Source: Labia minor | Taxonomy: Eukaryota > Arthropoda > Insecta > Dermaptera > Spongiphoridae | Assembly (NCBI GenBank): GCA_963082975.1 | Contig: OY720345.1 | Coordinates: 13,046,491-13,110,490 of the forward strand | Reading direction: 5' to 3' | Length of the DNA: 64,000 nt | Part shown: in pieces, positions 11,578-21,762 of the stretch | Layout of the letters: each line of letters begins with the position of its first letter | Numbering within the stretch: the first letter of the stretch is position 1 | Translations under genes and position numbers: made by a program | Notes under the pieces: model-generated | Database searches by the model: none | Seen by the model: only the letters and a program-made list of their open reading frames with translations | Told to the model about the DNA's origin: nothing

Positions 11578-11645
11578 ATCTCTCTCTCTCTCTCTCTTTC
11601 TCTCTTTTATGCATTTAAGAGAGAGAGAGAGAGAAAGAGAGGGTG
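11578..11645. repeat. (CT)n/(AG)n inverted microsatellite hairpin
   Basis: A (CT)n tract interrupted as CTTTCTCTCTTTTATG is followed at once by CATTTAAGAGAG and (AG)n interrupted as GAGAAAGAGAG. The interruptions are placed symmetrically, so the two halves are inverted copies, not two independent tracts. The loop is only a few bases. Confidence 0.7.
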
Positions 11646-13309
11646 AAGTAGAATAATAATTATTATGCTACTATTCATAATATGAAATCTGTTTGGCCAT
11701 GTCCTCCGTCGTTGGTTGTTGTAAACGTAATCATCATTAGAGTTAGAGGTAGTGACGATGGGTGGCGTAGGAGAATGAAAGGGGGTATGGATGACAACCT
11801 CCCTCCACCACCACAAACATACATACATATATATGACTTCACATCTATTTCTATTAAAACAATGGAATGGCATCAAGGAAAATGAATTGAAATTATAATT
11901 CATTCATATTATCATGTTAATAAATTATATATAATATATTAATTATAATCATTATTATTATTATAATAATAATAATATTAATAATAATATAGACAAATTT
12001 ATTTCAAACAGAATTGAAAAATTATAATATCTAATTCATAATTATTATTAAATAATAGGTGTATTTCTTAATAAAATAAATTTTTATTAATTTTTGAATA
12101 TGGATTTGAGAGATTTAATTGTATAGTTTATTAATTTAATTTATTTAAATAAAATATATATATAATAAAATTAAATTAAATTAATACATTATTTATTAGA
12201 TTATTATTATTATTTATTTATTTGTTTCTTCTTGTATAGATTTACATTCATTCTAGTTTCATGATTTCCTGTCCTATTATTCTCATAAAAGAATAATACA
12301 AATATAATAAAAAACATTATAAAATAACGTTTTTTTCATGGAATAAAAAGAATAAAATAATTTTTCTATAAGCCTGGACAAACTTTATGGATGAATTGCT
12401 TCATATTCAACGAAAAACTTTGGCTCTAGACCTGATTAATAAGAATTCATTATTAATTTTAATTCTAAAAAATATTTTTTTTTAATTACTTTCAAAATGA
12501 AAATCTATCTTGAAATTAATATTTATGCTTCAGATTCCGTTGAAACAAAATAAAAAAGGAGTTCGTTACTAAAAGCAATTAATCTCTAATTACATTACAA
12601 TTAATTAATTATAAGTTAATTATATTTCTTCTATACCTTCTAGGAATCCATTGAAATATGTATAAAAATTTTCATAAGTCTAGCTCAATTTAAAGTTGAT
12701 GAAAAATCGATTTCAATTTGTAATAAGAGCGAACAGACAGACGGACAGACATGAAACGAAGTTGATAAAAACATTATAAAAATATAATTTCATTAACATC
12801 CTCCATTTAATAATGTATCCAAATATTATACATTACATGTATATTGAAAATTATATAAAAAATATAATTCATTTACTGAATTCAACAAATTATTATTATT
12901 TTTTAATTTGAATTAATTTTTTAAAAATTATTTTAATTATAATTAATAGTTATTATATAATTTTAGGATGATTTTTGTTTAGTTAAATTTCTAATTTAAA
13001 ATAAATAGTATAATATAAGTAATTGTAATTTTGATAAAAATTGATTAATTATTATGAAATATACATAATTCATACATAATTGTTTAATTGATTATAGAAC
13101 TTTATATTGAAATTTTTTCAGGATTTAATTTTATTAGTTTATTAATTTGTGAATATTAATTTATATATAAAATAAAAAAAAATAAAATAAATAAATATTT
13201 ATATTTTATAAAAATTAATATATCAATAATAAATTTTATATTTTATTAAATTTAAACATAAAAGAACAAAAATATATTTTTTTTATTATTCTAATTTTCT
13301 TTTACTTCT
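11646..13309. other. AT-rich DNA with a short mixed patch
   Basis: 11680-11885 is mixed-composition DNA whose short frames on both strands show no domain. 12360-12780 contains a GAACAGACAGACGGACAGAC word like those in transposon tails, next to GATGAAAAATCGATTTCAAT, so an old element tail is possible. The remainder to 13309 is almost pure A/T. Confidence 0.45.
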
Positions 13310-13832
13310 TTTTGCATGTTTTCTCACTCTCTCTCTCTCTTGTATATTCATCCACCCGGATAGATGATGATCGCATTCCAGAAAAACCATCCATTCTCCC
13401 TTACACCCCCCTCCCCCCCCCCCTCAACCACCATCATTCTCAAAAGTCGTTAACACGTCTCGGCCATTTGGTTATATTAAATAATTTTTTGGCATAAGCA
13501 AAAGATGAAGATCACTTCCCTTGTGTTCATGTCCTCGATTTTATTAAAGCCCTATGCTTGTTGGATTATCATCATCGTTCAACACCCCACCATTCTTTCC
13601 TTCACCTCCTCCTCTCCCCATCAAACCAACCAAGAACTCACCCCACCCCCATTCAATGGGAAACCATTTTTTGCTCTCGGTCTCTTCATCTACATTCTTA
13701 AATCATTCGATATTAAAAAAAAAATCATAAACGAAATAAAAAATAATATCAATTCTTTTTAATCAAATTCTTTATTTATTATTATTATTATTATTATTAT
13801 GTGAATATGTAGAAGGGGTGAAATTACATATA
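13310..13832. repeat. Pyrimidine-rich island 3 and (ATT)n
   Basis: C/T-rich top strand with a CT tract near 13327 and C runs near 13407-13422, then (ATT)n at about 13777-13799 just before the mariner. Frames here encode only low-complexity proline/serine readings. Confidence 0.55.
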
Positions 13833-14742
13833 TGAGGTGTGTTTGAAAAGTAAGGTAACTTTTCAAATTTCGCGTGCAACGTACTTTCGATTATCGATTT
13901 TTTTATTTTGTTATGTTGGTACTCTCTTCCCGAACATCTGTACCAAGTTTCAAGCGTATAGAATTTTTTGTTTGGTTGTGAGAGGCGTAAAGGTTATTAG
14001 TGTTATGCGTGCTCGGCGATTTTTTGCTATCGAAAAATATGGATCAAAGGATTTGCATCAAATTTTGTGTAAAAAATAAAATAAAGTGCTCCTAAACACT
14101 TGAAATGTTGACAGTGGCATACGGTGAAAATGTTCTGAGTAAAAAAAATGTTTACAAGTGGTACAAACTCTTCCAAGATGGCCGGGAAGATGCCAATGAC
14201 GAGCCTCGCTCTGGACGCTTTTGATCACTGTTTTCTTCGATTACCATGGCGTGGTGCATCAGGAGTTCTTACCATATGGTCGTACGGTCAATAAACAGTA
14301 TTATCTTGAAGTTATGCGCCGTTTGCGAGAAACAATACGAAGAAATCGTTTAGAATTGTGGAAAAACACATGGCCTTTGCATCACGATAATGCCCCTGCT
14401 CACTCATCTTTGCTTGTGAGGGATTTTTTGGCCAAAAACACACAGCCACCATATTCACCGGATTTGGCCTCATGTGACTTTTTCTTGTTCCCAAAACTAA
14501 AGAGACCTATGAAAAGACGGAGATTTGCAACGATTGAGGAGATACAGACTGCATCGCTGGAAGAGTTCAACACTATACCGAAAAGTGCTTATGAGAAGTG
14601 CTTTGAGGATTGGAAAAACCTTTGGTATAAGTGTATTGTATCTGAGGGGGATTACTTTGAAGGGAACAACATAAATATTGATAAATAAATAAATATTTTT
14701 TCTTAAAAATACAAAGTCACCTTATTTTTCGAACACACCTCG
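13833..14742 (+). mobile_element. Mos1/SETMAR-like mariner M2, internally deleted
   Basis: Flanked by TA (13831-13832, 14743-14744). The inverted ends pair as (T/C)GAGGTGTGTT(T/C)GAAAA and AAGGT(A/G)ACTTT. At 910 bp it is about 400 bp shorter than a typical 1.3-kb mariner. The N-terminal part (near 14062-14223) reads KFCVKN-, MLTVAYGENVLSKKN and VYKWYKLFQDGREDANDEPR-SGRF with shifts; code then jumps to the middle of the catalytic domain, so the second half of the DNA-binding region and the first catalytic Asp are deleted. It can be mobilised only by another copy's transposase. Confidence 0.92.
14221..14688 (+). pseudogene. Mariner transposase, C-terminal catalytic part
   Basis: An open frame of 155 residues covers the C-terminal half of a Mos1/SETMAR-type transposase: VFFDYHGVVHQEFLPYGRTV at the start, HHDNAPAH with catalytic Asp at residue 56, YSPDLASCDFFLFPK with the third Asp at residue 86, and a normal ending WKNLWYKCIVSEGDYFEG. 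The spacing between the two Asp residues is 29, not 34, because about five residues of the usual KNNTVIMPQPP stretch are missing. The first catalytic Asp lies in the deleted part. The apparent start codon is an artefact of the deletion; this is an open but inactive remnant. Confidence 0.9.
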
Positions 14743-14939
14743 TACATGACAATAATATTATTATTTTTAGAATTTAAATTAAATAGTAAATTATATTGTA
14801 ATCGAATGTACTTTATATCATTAAAATGATTTATTTTTATTTACAGCTTTACAACTAATAACCAATTATCAAAAAGAAACAATAAATTTTAATTTCAAAA
14901 AATTGTAATTAATATTATTACTAATATAAATAAAACAAA

Positions 14940-15580
14940 ATTTAGGCTATTTTCAACATAATTACCCTCTCCCCTTTTCGTTTTACTCGATTTACTCGGA
15001 AACCACTTTTGCACTGCTTCCTTAACTTCCTCATTGTTAGCAATTGTTTTTCCATGTAGGGCATCTTTGAGTTGTCCAAACAGGTAAAAATCAGATGGGG
15101 CAAGTTCGGGACTGTAAGCAGGATGAGGTAACCCAAGGGCAGGCGTTAAGGTGTTGAAGAATGACTTCTTTTGACAAGAGTTCATCTTCCTTCTTACTGA
15201 TAGCTGGTCTATCCTTGTGTTCTAGCATCTCAGAGTAGTATTGGCTATTGATAGTTCATTGATCTTCAACTCGCATTAGTCTGGACCCTACCACTGGACG
15301 CCCATATCGGGGTTCATCACCTACACTTGTTCGGCCATTATTAAACCGATCATCCCACTTCTAAAAATTTGCATCATTCACACCGCTCTTCTAAGGTCCA
15401 GTGAACTTATCATGTTGAACTGAAAATTTTGAGATTGTGTTGGCATAAAAAAATGAAACAGATCTGATCATAGCATATTCCAATGATACCGATTATCACC
15501 CCTGAAATTATTATTACACATTCATTGAATAGTTTTAAAATTATAGAATTTTTGTCTCTTTACTTATTGAATGACCCTCG
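14940..15580 (-). mobile_element. Decayed mariner M4, another lineage
   Basis: The minus-strand 5' end is CGAGGGTCATTCAATAAGTA next to TA (15581-15582). Downstream, frames read FNNGRTSVGDEPRYGRPVVG, then YYSEMLEHKDRPAISKKEDE (the YW-SEML-type block) and LPHPAYSPELAPSDFYLFGQ. The 3' inverted repeat was not found; the element fades near 14940. It is a separate family from M1-M3, with many shifts and internal loss of the first Asp block. Confidence 0.82.
14943..15185 (-). pseudogene. Mariner transposase C-terminal fragment
   Basis: Minus-strand peptide LTPALGLPHPAYSPELAPSD (with the third catalytic Asp) followed by FYLFGQLKDALHGKTIANNE and EVKEAVQKWF, a typical mariner C-terminus. It then shifts near KRGEGNYVEN, where the conserved GDYVEK-type end lies. 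The HHDNA block is not in frame upstream, so the gene is dead. Confidence 0.85.
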
Positions 15581-15582
15581 TA

Positions 15583-16381
15583 ATATAAAAACTATACATA
15601 TTGAAAATAAAACTTTTTTGTATTTATTTTTGCATTCAATTTTATAATATGGGCCTTGTGCAATTTTATAATTTTTTTTTCACTCTCTAGGATATATAAA
15701 TCTCAGCCATAAATAATATTTTCTCACTAAAAGGCGTAAGATGTTGATTGATATTTAATTAAAAGAGGATCAAGATAAATATATCTAATATATTTTTTGA
15801 TTTAGAATTCTTGTTCATATTCATTTCCTTATCTAATGAGAATAGATTGCGTTGCCATCTTTCTTCACTAAAACAACAACAAACAACTATAGGAGGGACT
15901 GATAGGGCAACCATCCCGAAAAAAGGGTGTATGTTGTGTGAGTGTGTGTGAGAGAGAGAGAGAGTGAGAGTGAGAGCCCTTTGGCGACATCAACCCTTAT
16001 ATAATCGATTAATATCAATGCAAGTCTGTCTTCTCGCTTTTGATATTCGTCATCATTATTTGCATTCTATTCTCTCTTTCTCACTCATGGACGTTGTTTT
16101 TTGCATTCTACCCTCTTTCTATATCTTTAATAATAATAATTTCTCATTTCTGTATATCTCCGGAAGGGTGGTTTATAATATAAGACTGTTTAATTAGAAA
16201 TATACGATAGGGTTGATAAATATCTTTTTATATAGGTATTTATTTCCCTTTCCATTCAAATATTATTTATTATATATAAAATATTATATTTATAATATAT
16301 ATAATGAATATATTGCCTTAATATTCGATCATATATGCATTTATTCAATTGATTTTAAAAAAAGGTTATTTCTCTATATTT
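15583..16381. other. Spacer with GT/GA island 4
   Basis: 15840-16100 is a mixed, less A/T-rich patch with (GTGTGA)n and GA repeats around 15930-15976. The rest is A/T-rich. The frames at 15964-16197 and 16213-16494 are low complexity, and the second enters element HB. Confidence 0.5.
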
Positions 16382-17044
16382 ACCGACCGACGATAGTAAG
16401 GGAGGTATTGTTTTTCACACCAAATTTCACATGTGGAGATTTTTACATATCTCCACGAATCATGCATTTTCTAAACAGAAAAAAGTATTTTTAGCATGAT
16501 GTCTGTCCGTCCGTTCGTCTGTCCGTCCGTCCGTCTGTCCGTCTGTCCGTCCGTCCGTCCGTATAGATGTGTACAGCCTGAACGGCTCAACCGATTTTGA
16601 TGAAATTTGGTATATTTACTTAATGCATCAGTGTGATGAATTGATCAACTTTTGGTGCAATTCCGGAAACCGGAAGTGGTAGTATTAGCGATCGACGATA
16701 GGAAGGAAAGGGTTATTTTCACACCAAAGGAGATTTTTTTATATATCACCACGAATCATGCACTTTGTATTGGTTTTATCCTCGAGAAAAATTATATTTA
16801 TTAGATTTTTCTTGATTTAAAATTATATGACGTCATCCAGCCATTCATGACGTCACAGCCTGGTCTTGCATATATATTATAAATAAAATAAAATTAAAAA
16901 TGTTTATATTTATTATTTATGTATCCATATCTGTTTTTTATTACATTAATAGATATATTAAAATTATTTGAAATTGTTTCTGTAGCTGGAAATTAATTTA
17001 TTTCAAACCGTCGGTCGGTTCGGACCTGGCCACAGGTCAACTTA
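16382..17044 (+). mobile_element. HB element copy 1, complete
   Basis: Left subterminal repeat ACCGACCGACGATAG is matched by the inverted CCGTCGGTCGG near the right end, followed by the hairpin GACCTG-GCCA-CAGGTC and terminus AACTTATTTT. A (TCCG/TCTG)n minisatellite occupies about 16503-16562, followed by GAACGGCTCAACCGATTTTG. No open frame. The layout (subterminal repeats, inner satellite, 3' hairpin) fits Helentron-associated elements of the DINE-1 type; superfamily assignment is inference. It directly abuts HA copy 3. Confidence 0.85.
16828..16855 (+). promoter_or_regulatory. Paired TGACGTCA (CRE-like) sites in HB copy 1
   Basis: Two perfect TGACGTCA palindromes at 16828-16835 and 16848-16855, 20 bp start to start. 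The same pair with the same spacing occurs at 27928-27955 and 45363-45390. TGACGTCA is the consensus for CREB/ATF-type bZIP factors; function here is not shown. Confidence 0.6.
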
Positions 17045-17047
17045 TTT

Positions 17048-17800
17048 TATTATCTCGTCAGAGATAGTATTGCGATCACGAAAATTTTCGATGTCGAGAT
17101 TTTAATGTTTTTATACGTTTTGAAGGTCCCTGAGTCATTATCAATAAGGTAATAAGACAAGATTACCCAAAAACGGTTTGAGCTAGAAGAATGAAATTTG
17201 GTATACGGGCTAATTCGTAGTTTTCTATCAACTTTTGAAAAATGTAGCTCATTCAGAAGAGAACCATTAGATACCACGTTTTGATTTTTTTTTCCTCTAA
17301 AGTGACCGTAAAAATAAAGATATAGGTTTGATAATTTTTCAAATGATTAAAAATTGTATAAAACTGCTATATATAGAATTTCAGCTGAAGAACCAGAATT
17401 AATTTTTTAACATTGCAAATTCGTAGTTTTCTATCAACTTTTGAGAAATGTAGCTCAACCGGAACAGGGTTGATTACCTACCACGCTTTTATTTTTTTTT
17501 CCTCTAAACCAGGGGTGTCAAACTCATAGGTACGCTTGGGCCAAACAATCAAGGTTTAACTTTAGGTGGGCCGCAAAAAAACCTTTTACCGTTTTTTTTA
17601 GAGAAAAATTGAAATTTTTTTATAAAAGTCGAAAGTGGTCGCGGGCAGCGAGTTTGACACCTCTCCTCTAAACAAACCGTATAAATCATTATTAATTTTA
17701 ATTTATAATTTAATTAATTAAATTTAATTTAAATATAATATAATATGATATTTAATCAAATTCATATTTCGAGATAGACGAGAGAAGACACTCCAGCTTA
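17048..17800 (+). mobile_element. HA element copy 3 with internal duplication and nested MITE
   Basis: Begins ATTATCTCGTCAGAGATAGT and ends CGAGATAGACGAGAGAAGAC then ACTCCAGCTTATTT. After the GAATTAATTTTTTAACATTG word at about 17405 the block GCAAATTCGTAGTTTTCTAT to CCTCTAAAC is present a second time, and a 156-bp hAT MITE is inserted in that second block. The length excess over the roughly 575-bp standard copy is explained by these two events. Confidence 0.85.
17510..17665. mobile_element. 156-bp hAT MITE with 8-bp TSD CTCTAAAC
   Basis: Starts CAGGGGTGTCAAACTCA and ends GAGTTTGACACCTCTC; direct repeats CTCTAAAC at 17502-17509 and 17666-17673. The interior has GGTGGGCCGCAAAAA and GTCGCGGGCAGC words typical of this hAT MITE type. 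Non-coding. Confidence 0.9.
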
Positions 17801-18733
17801 TTTAAAAATTGAAATCTAAAAATTAATTACCTTAACTATTAACTAGAAATAAACTAGATAAAGATCAATGCCAATAATTTAATCAATAAACTTACAAAAT
17901 TTATACACTGAATTTATTTTGCAAATCTTCCAAAAAACAAAACAAAAAAAAAACAATAATAATAATTATAAATAATTTCCAATATATATAAATTTCTGTT
18001 TTTTTAATTTATTATTATTATTTATTAATAAGTAATTCTAATTTAATTAATTTATGAAAACTAATTATAATTTTTTAAAAACATAGTGAGAAATTGACAA
18101 AGGTTTCTTAAGATAAGTGAATCAAAAAAAAAAAAATATCAAGTCAAAAAATCTAATTTATATTATTTAAATAAAAAAAAGATCCTCAAATAACGAATGT
18201 AATAAATAATTGAGAAAAGAGCGAAAGAAGATAAAATAGTAATTAAATTTACCGGGATTCGGGTAGAAGGAGGGAGAAAAACGAGATAGAACAAGATTTT
18301 TTTTTTTTTATTTTTAAAAAGTAGGTAGAGGAGATTGTAGAGTGGGGTGTTTGAGAGAGAGGAGGGAGAGAAGGAGAGGGTGGGGAAGGGTTAAGATAGC
18401 ATGAGATAGAATAGAGGAAGATTTTTTTTATTTTAATATTCTTTTTCGTTTTCGTGAAATCGAGAATCCGGAACAGTGAGTGAGTGAGAGGGAGATAGAA
18501 GGGTGAGGAAGGGGTACGGAAGGCCATTTATTACATCTAAGAGAATGATAAGGAGTAATTAAAAAAAAAAAACAGCGAGAGAATCAGAGATAGATATTCA
18601 AAAAAAAAAATAAAATAAAAAAAAAAAAAAAATTTCAACTAACTATAAAAAAAGAAAATTGATTTACAGATTTTTATCAATAATATTTATTTCCTATACT
18701 ATATAAATACATTCATTTTTTGAAAATTTAATC
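17801..18733. repeat. A/T-rich DNA and purine-rich island 5
   Basis: 17801-18230 is A/T-rich. 18240-18600 is strongly purine-rich on the top strand (GAGAGGAGGGAGAGAAGGAG-like) with A runs. The frames overlapping it are serine/proline-rich readings of the complement. No gene is supported. Confidence 0.55.
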
Positions 18734-18741
18734 TTTTAGAT

Positions 18742-19266
18742 CAGTGATTCTCAACCTTTTTTTTTTTTACCGCGGCACACTTTTAACGGTTTAAAAAAAT
18801 TCTTCTTCGTTGTCGATAACTTCCTAGCGGAAGTGTCGTGGCCCTAATAACTCCACAGGAGTCATAGGGTGTTCATGGGAAAATTTGACCGAAGTGGTTT
18901 CCCCTTGCCTTCTTCGGTGGGGCAGCCGATGTTAAATTGAATTAGATTTTTATATTTATTAATTTATTAATTAAATAAATATATAATCTTGAGTTCTATG
19001 CTGGGATTCGAACTCAGGCTTCCTGTGTAGAAGTCTAGTACTCTACCCACTCAGCCATGCTGCCCCTAAAAAAATTAGCCGCACACAAATAAAAAGGTAA
19101 GTGTAAAAGATTACCATATTGAAAAAAGTAGTCCCAAAAACGGTTTACCTTTTTTTTAGAATCAAATTGAAAAAATTTCGAAAAAAGTCGGAAATATTTA
19201 AGAGTCTCACTTTTGAAAATCTCGCGGCACACTAAAGTGCCGCGGTACAGTGGTTGAGAATCACTG
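18742..19266. mobile_element. hAT MITE with TSD TTTTAGAT, carrying a SINE
   Basis: CAGTGATTCTCAACC at the left and GGTTGAGAATCACTG at the right are perfect 15-bp inverted repeats, flanked by TTTTAGAT at 18734-18741 and 19267-19274. CGCGGCACAC and GTGCCGCGGTA are subterminal words. Without the SINE at 18802-19066 and its extra target copy, the MITE is about 250 bp. Same broad family as 29774-30100. Confidence 0.93.
18802..19066 (-). mobile_element. tRNA-derived SINE, family S2, with LINE-like tail
   Basis: 265 bp with 10-bp target duplications TAAAAAAATT (18792-18801 and 19067-19076). The minus strand begins GGGGCAGCATGGCTGAGTGG (pol III A box TGGCTGAGTGG) and has B box GAGTTCGAATCCC about 45 nt on. 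The body carries GAAGAAGGCAAGGGGAAACC and later GACTCCTGTGG and GGGCCACGACAC words, reminiscent of the tail of RTE/BovB-type LINEs and their SINEs; that resemblance is from memory. It lacks an A-rich tail. Confidence 0.82.
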
Positions 19267-19274
19267 TTTTAGAT

Positions 19275-19673
19275 ATAGAAAAGAAAATCTAAAACATATT
19301 TTTTAATAGTTATTTTAATGAATTTTTTTTTTAATTTCAAAATTTAATTCTAGAATTTAGGTAGACCTAATAAAACAAAATATTTTTTTGAGAATGATAT
19401 TGATTAAAAATTCATTGATTGACTAATAAAGAAATTTTTTCAAAAAAATTTTCTCTAATATTAATTTTTTTCAATAAAATCAATTAAAAAAGAATACCAC
19501 TTTCTAAAGAGTAACCCAAAAAGGGGAAACGTTTCAAATAACAATTACTGTAATATCTTTTGTCTATTTTTTCAAAAATAAGGTTCGATTTTCTCATGTA
19601 ATTATACAGCACACCATACATACGAGTTTTCCATTAATCAAATACCCCGTAAGATAAAAATATGTCTTTTTAG
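19275..19673. other. AT-rich DNA without recognised feature
   Basis: A/T-rich spacer; the patch at 19500-19640 is less biased but matches nothing else I noticed in the window. Confidence 0.45.
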
Positions 19674-19852
19674 TATCTAGTATTGCGATCACAAAAATTT
19701 TAGATATCGAGATTTTGATGTTTTTATACGTTTTGAAGGTTCCTGAATCATTTTCACTAAGGTTGAGAAAAAATGTCTGTGTGTGTGTATGTGTGTATGT
19801 ATGTAGACAAGATTACGCAAAAACGGTTTGAGCTAAAATAAAGAATATTTGT
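19674..19852 (+). mobile_element. HA element copy 4 (left fragment)
   Basis: Starts inside the left hairpin (TAGTATTGCGATCACAAAAA), passes the GAGATTTTGATGTTTTTATA block and a (TG)n-type tract, and stops after AAAAACGGTTTGAGCTAAAA. Right two thirds absent. Confidence 0.82.
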
Positions 19853-20069
19853 GCAATAATTTATTTTGCATTCGCACAAAACAATTGATTTAGATTTAGA
19901 TTTAGATTTTTTTTGGAATTCTAGTATTAATATAATATTATTATTTTTTTATTATTCATTATCGATGAATTCACAACAAAACCGATATAATTCCTTATTT
20001 AAAGAGTTTTATACCAAAAATTAATTTCTATATTTTTTTAAATATAAGAAACAATATATTTTATTTATT
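19853..20069. other. AT-rich spacer between HA fragments
   Basis: A/T-rich sequence with a (GATTTA)3-type patch at 19886-19906. Nothing else seen. Confidence 0.4.
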
Positions 20070-20365
20070 ACTACCTCGCCAGAGATAGTATTGCGATCAC
20101 AACAATTTTCGATGTTGAGATTTTGATGTTTTTATACGTTTTGAAGGTTCCTGAATCAAAGGTTGAGAAAAATGTTTGTATGTCTGTATGTGTGTGTGTG
20201 TGTGTGGACAAGAAAACGGTTGGAATTTAGTATACGGGCATTATTCAAAATTCGTATTATTCTATTCACTTTTGAAAAATGTAGCTCATTCGGAAGAGAA
20301 CCATTACCTTCAACGTTTTGATTTATTTTTCCTTTGAACTGACCGTAAAAATAAAGAAATTATCA
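20070..20365 (+). mobile_element. HA element copy 5 (left half)
   Basis: Begins ACTACCTCGCCAGAGATAGT and runs through the microsatellite to CTGACCGTAAAAATAAAGAA. It lacks part of the TGAGTCATTTTCACTA block and the whole right half. Confidence 0.83.
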
Positions 20366-20759
20366 TATTTTATTTTATCATGATATGTTTTACATGTTTT
20401 AGTTAAGTTACCAATTTCTAATTAATCAAATAGTTATAAATTATTCATAATAATCATAAAAGAAAATATATTTGTAAAATTACAATGTAATTTTATAATA
20501 TGTTATGTGTATATATTAGAATAAAAAAAAATAATAATTTAAATAATAACAATAAAATCTACTTAAGCGGTAATTTAATTATTTTATAAATTATATTATT
20601 ATAATTTTTTGTATATTTTTTCATTTAATGAAAACCAATTTTAGATAAATAACTATTTATTAACTAATTTTTAGTTTTTCTTATTTTTCTTATTAAATGG
20701 AAAATATTATGCAACAATATGATAGTCATTATTATGTATGTAGTTGATTTATAGTGCAA
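20366..20759. other. AT-rich DNA without recognised feature
   Basis: Low-complexity A/T sequence between HA copy 5 and the next island. Confidence 0.5.
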
Positions 20760-21190
20760 ATTAATTCCTATCGTGAGAGTAGGTGAGGGTGGTTCACCCT
20801 TTTCTATAAATGATTTACTATCATCTGGACTTATTCCGTAGGGAGGGAGGGGAAGGGGAGGGATGATATTCGGTTGTTTATGGCCAGGACAAGGAAGAGC
20901 CCCACTCACTTTACGTATTTCAATCAAAGACAGATTGCTAAAGAGGTGGGGGGCATTTATCATATGAGGTCGGGGTTCGATCCCCGGTTACGTGACTATA
21001 TGGACAGTTTAATGGGCCGATAGTAACGCGAGAGAGAGAGAGAGAGAGAGAAAGAGAGTAGTCGATGTATCATTGTCCGACAAAATGACAATTACACAAC
21101 TAGTTCTGGATGCCTGATCACCCACCCAACCACCCCTTTTATGTTCACCTTTAACCTACATCCGAATTAAGCAAATTACTTTCTTTTAAT
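20760..21190. repeat. Mixed-composition island 6
   Basis: G-rich patch near 20840-20860, (GA)n at 21030-21058, and a tRNA T-arm-like word TCGGGGTTCGATCCCCGG at 20968-20985 (five-base stem around TTCGATC). I found no matching acceptor or anticodon arm, so this is at most a tRNA or SINE relic. Confidence 0.5.
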
Positions 21191-21455
21191 AGTAAATATA
21201 TACATATGTATCCCCAGTTTCATATTATGAAATTAATTATAATAACTATTTGTCAATCTCTTAACTATTGAATGGTTGAATAATAAATAAATAATTAAAT
21301 AAAAATTATTTATAATATTATTTGCTTAAAAAAAAAATTATTTTATATTTGTACAATTTATTTCTGTAAATATTTTAAATTGGTAAATATATAATAAGTA
21401 AATATTAATTATATTAATAATAACAAACTTATCAAAATTATTACATTAATGATAA

Positions 21456-21753
21456 AGAGAAGGCGCCACAGGGTGGGAGGTTAGCGAAGCTGCCTAACAT
21501 TCTCGTGGTCCCGGGTTCAAGTCCCGGGCCTGGCAAGGGAATTTCCCTAGCTAGGGTCTATGGGACGGAGTCAACCCAGCCTCCGGGATCAACATTGGGG
21601 AATAGCTACTTGATAAAAAGTAGCGCCTCCGATCAAGAAAATCAAGGTAAAGGTTGATAGGACCCGTTCTACTGATCAGAGGACACCTCATTGATATAAC
21701 CGACATGATAGGTTTATCCTTCCGTAGGACGTACAAAGGTCAGAGTTTTTTTT
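21456..21753 (+). mobile_element. tRNA-derived SINE, family S1 copy 1
   Basis: Starts near GGCGCCACAGGGTGGGAGG, has B box GGTTCAAGTCC at 21514-21524 and an A-box-like TTAGCGAAGCTGC at 21481-21493, and ends GGTCAGAG plus a T run. TAATGATAA occurs at 21447-21455 and 21754-21762, the likely target duplication. The body (CATTGGGGAATAGC, GTAGCGCCTCCGATCAAGAA, GACCCGTTCTACTGATCAGA) is shared with the minus-strand copy at 47659-47931. The poly(T) rather than poly(A) 3' end is notable. Confidence 0.85.
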
Positions 21754-21762
21754 TAATGATAA

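Noticed and set aside
16503-16562. CRISPR-like array
   Set aside because: A simple TCCG/TCTG minisatellite inside HB; no spacers, and eukaryotic context.
19001-19066. Genuine tRNA gene on the minus strand
   Set aside because: A and B boxes are present, but the acceptor stem does not pair and the sequence runs into a SINE body with target duplications.
20966-20990. tRNA gene with T arm TCGGGGTTCGATCCCCGG
   Set aside because: No matching D, anticodon or acceptor arms could be placed upstream.
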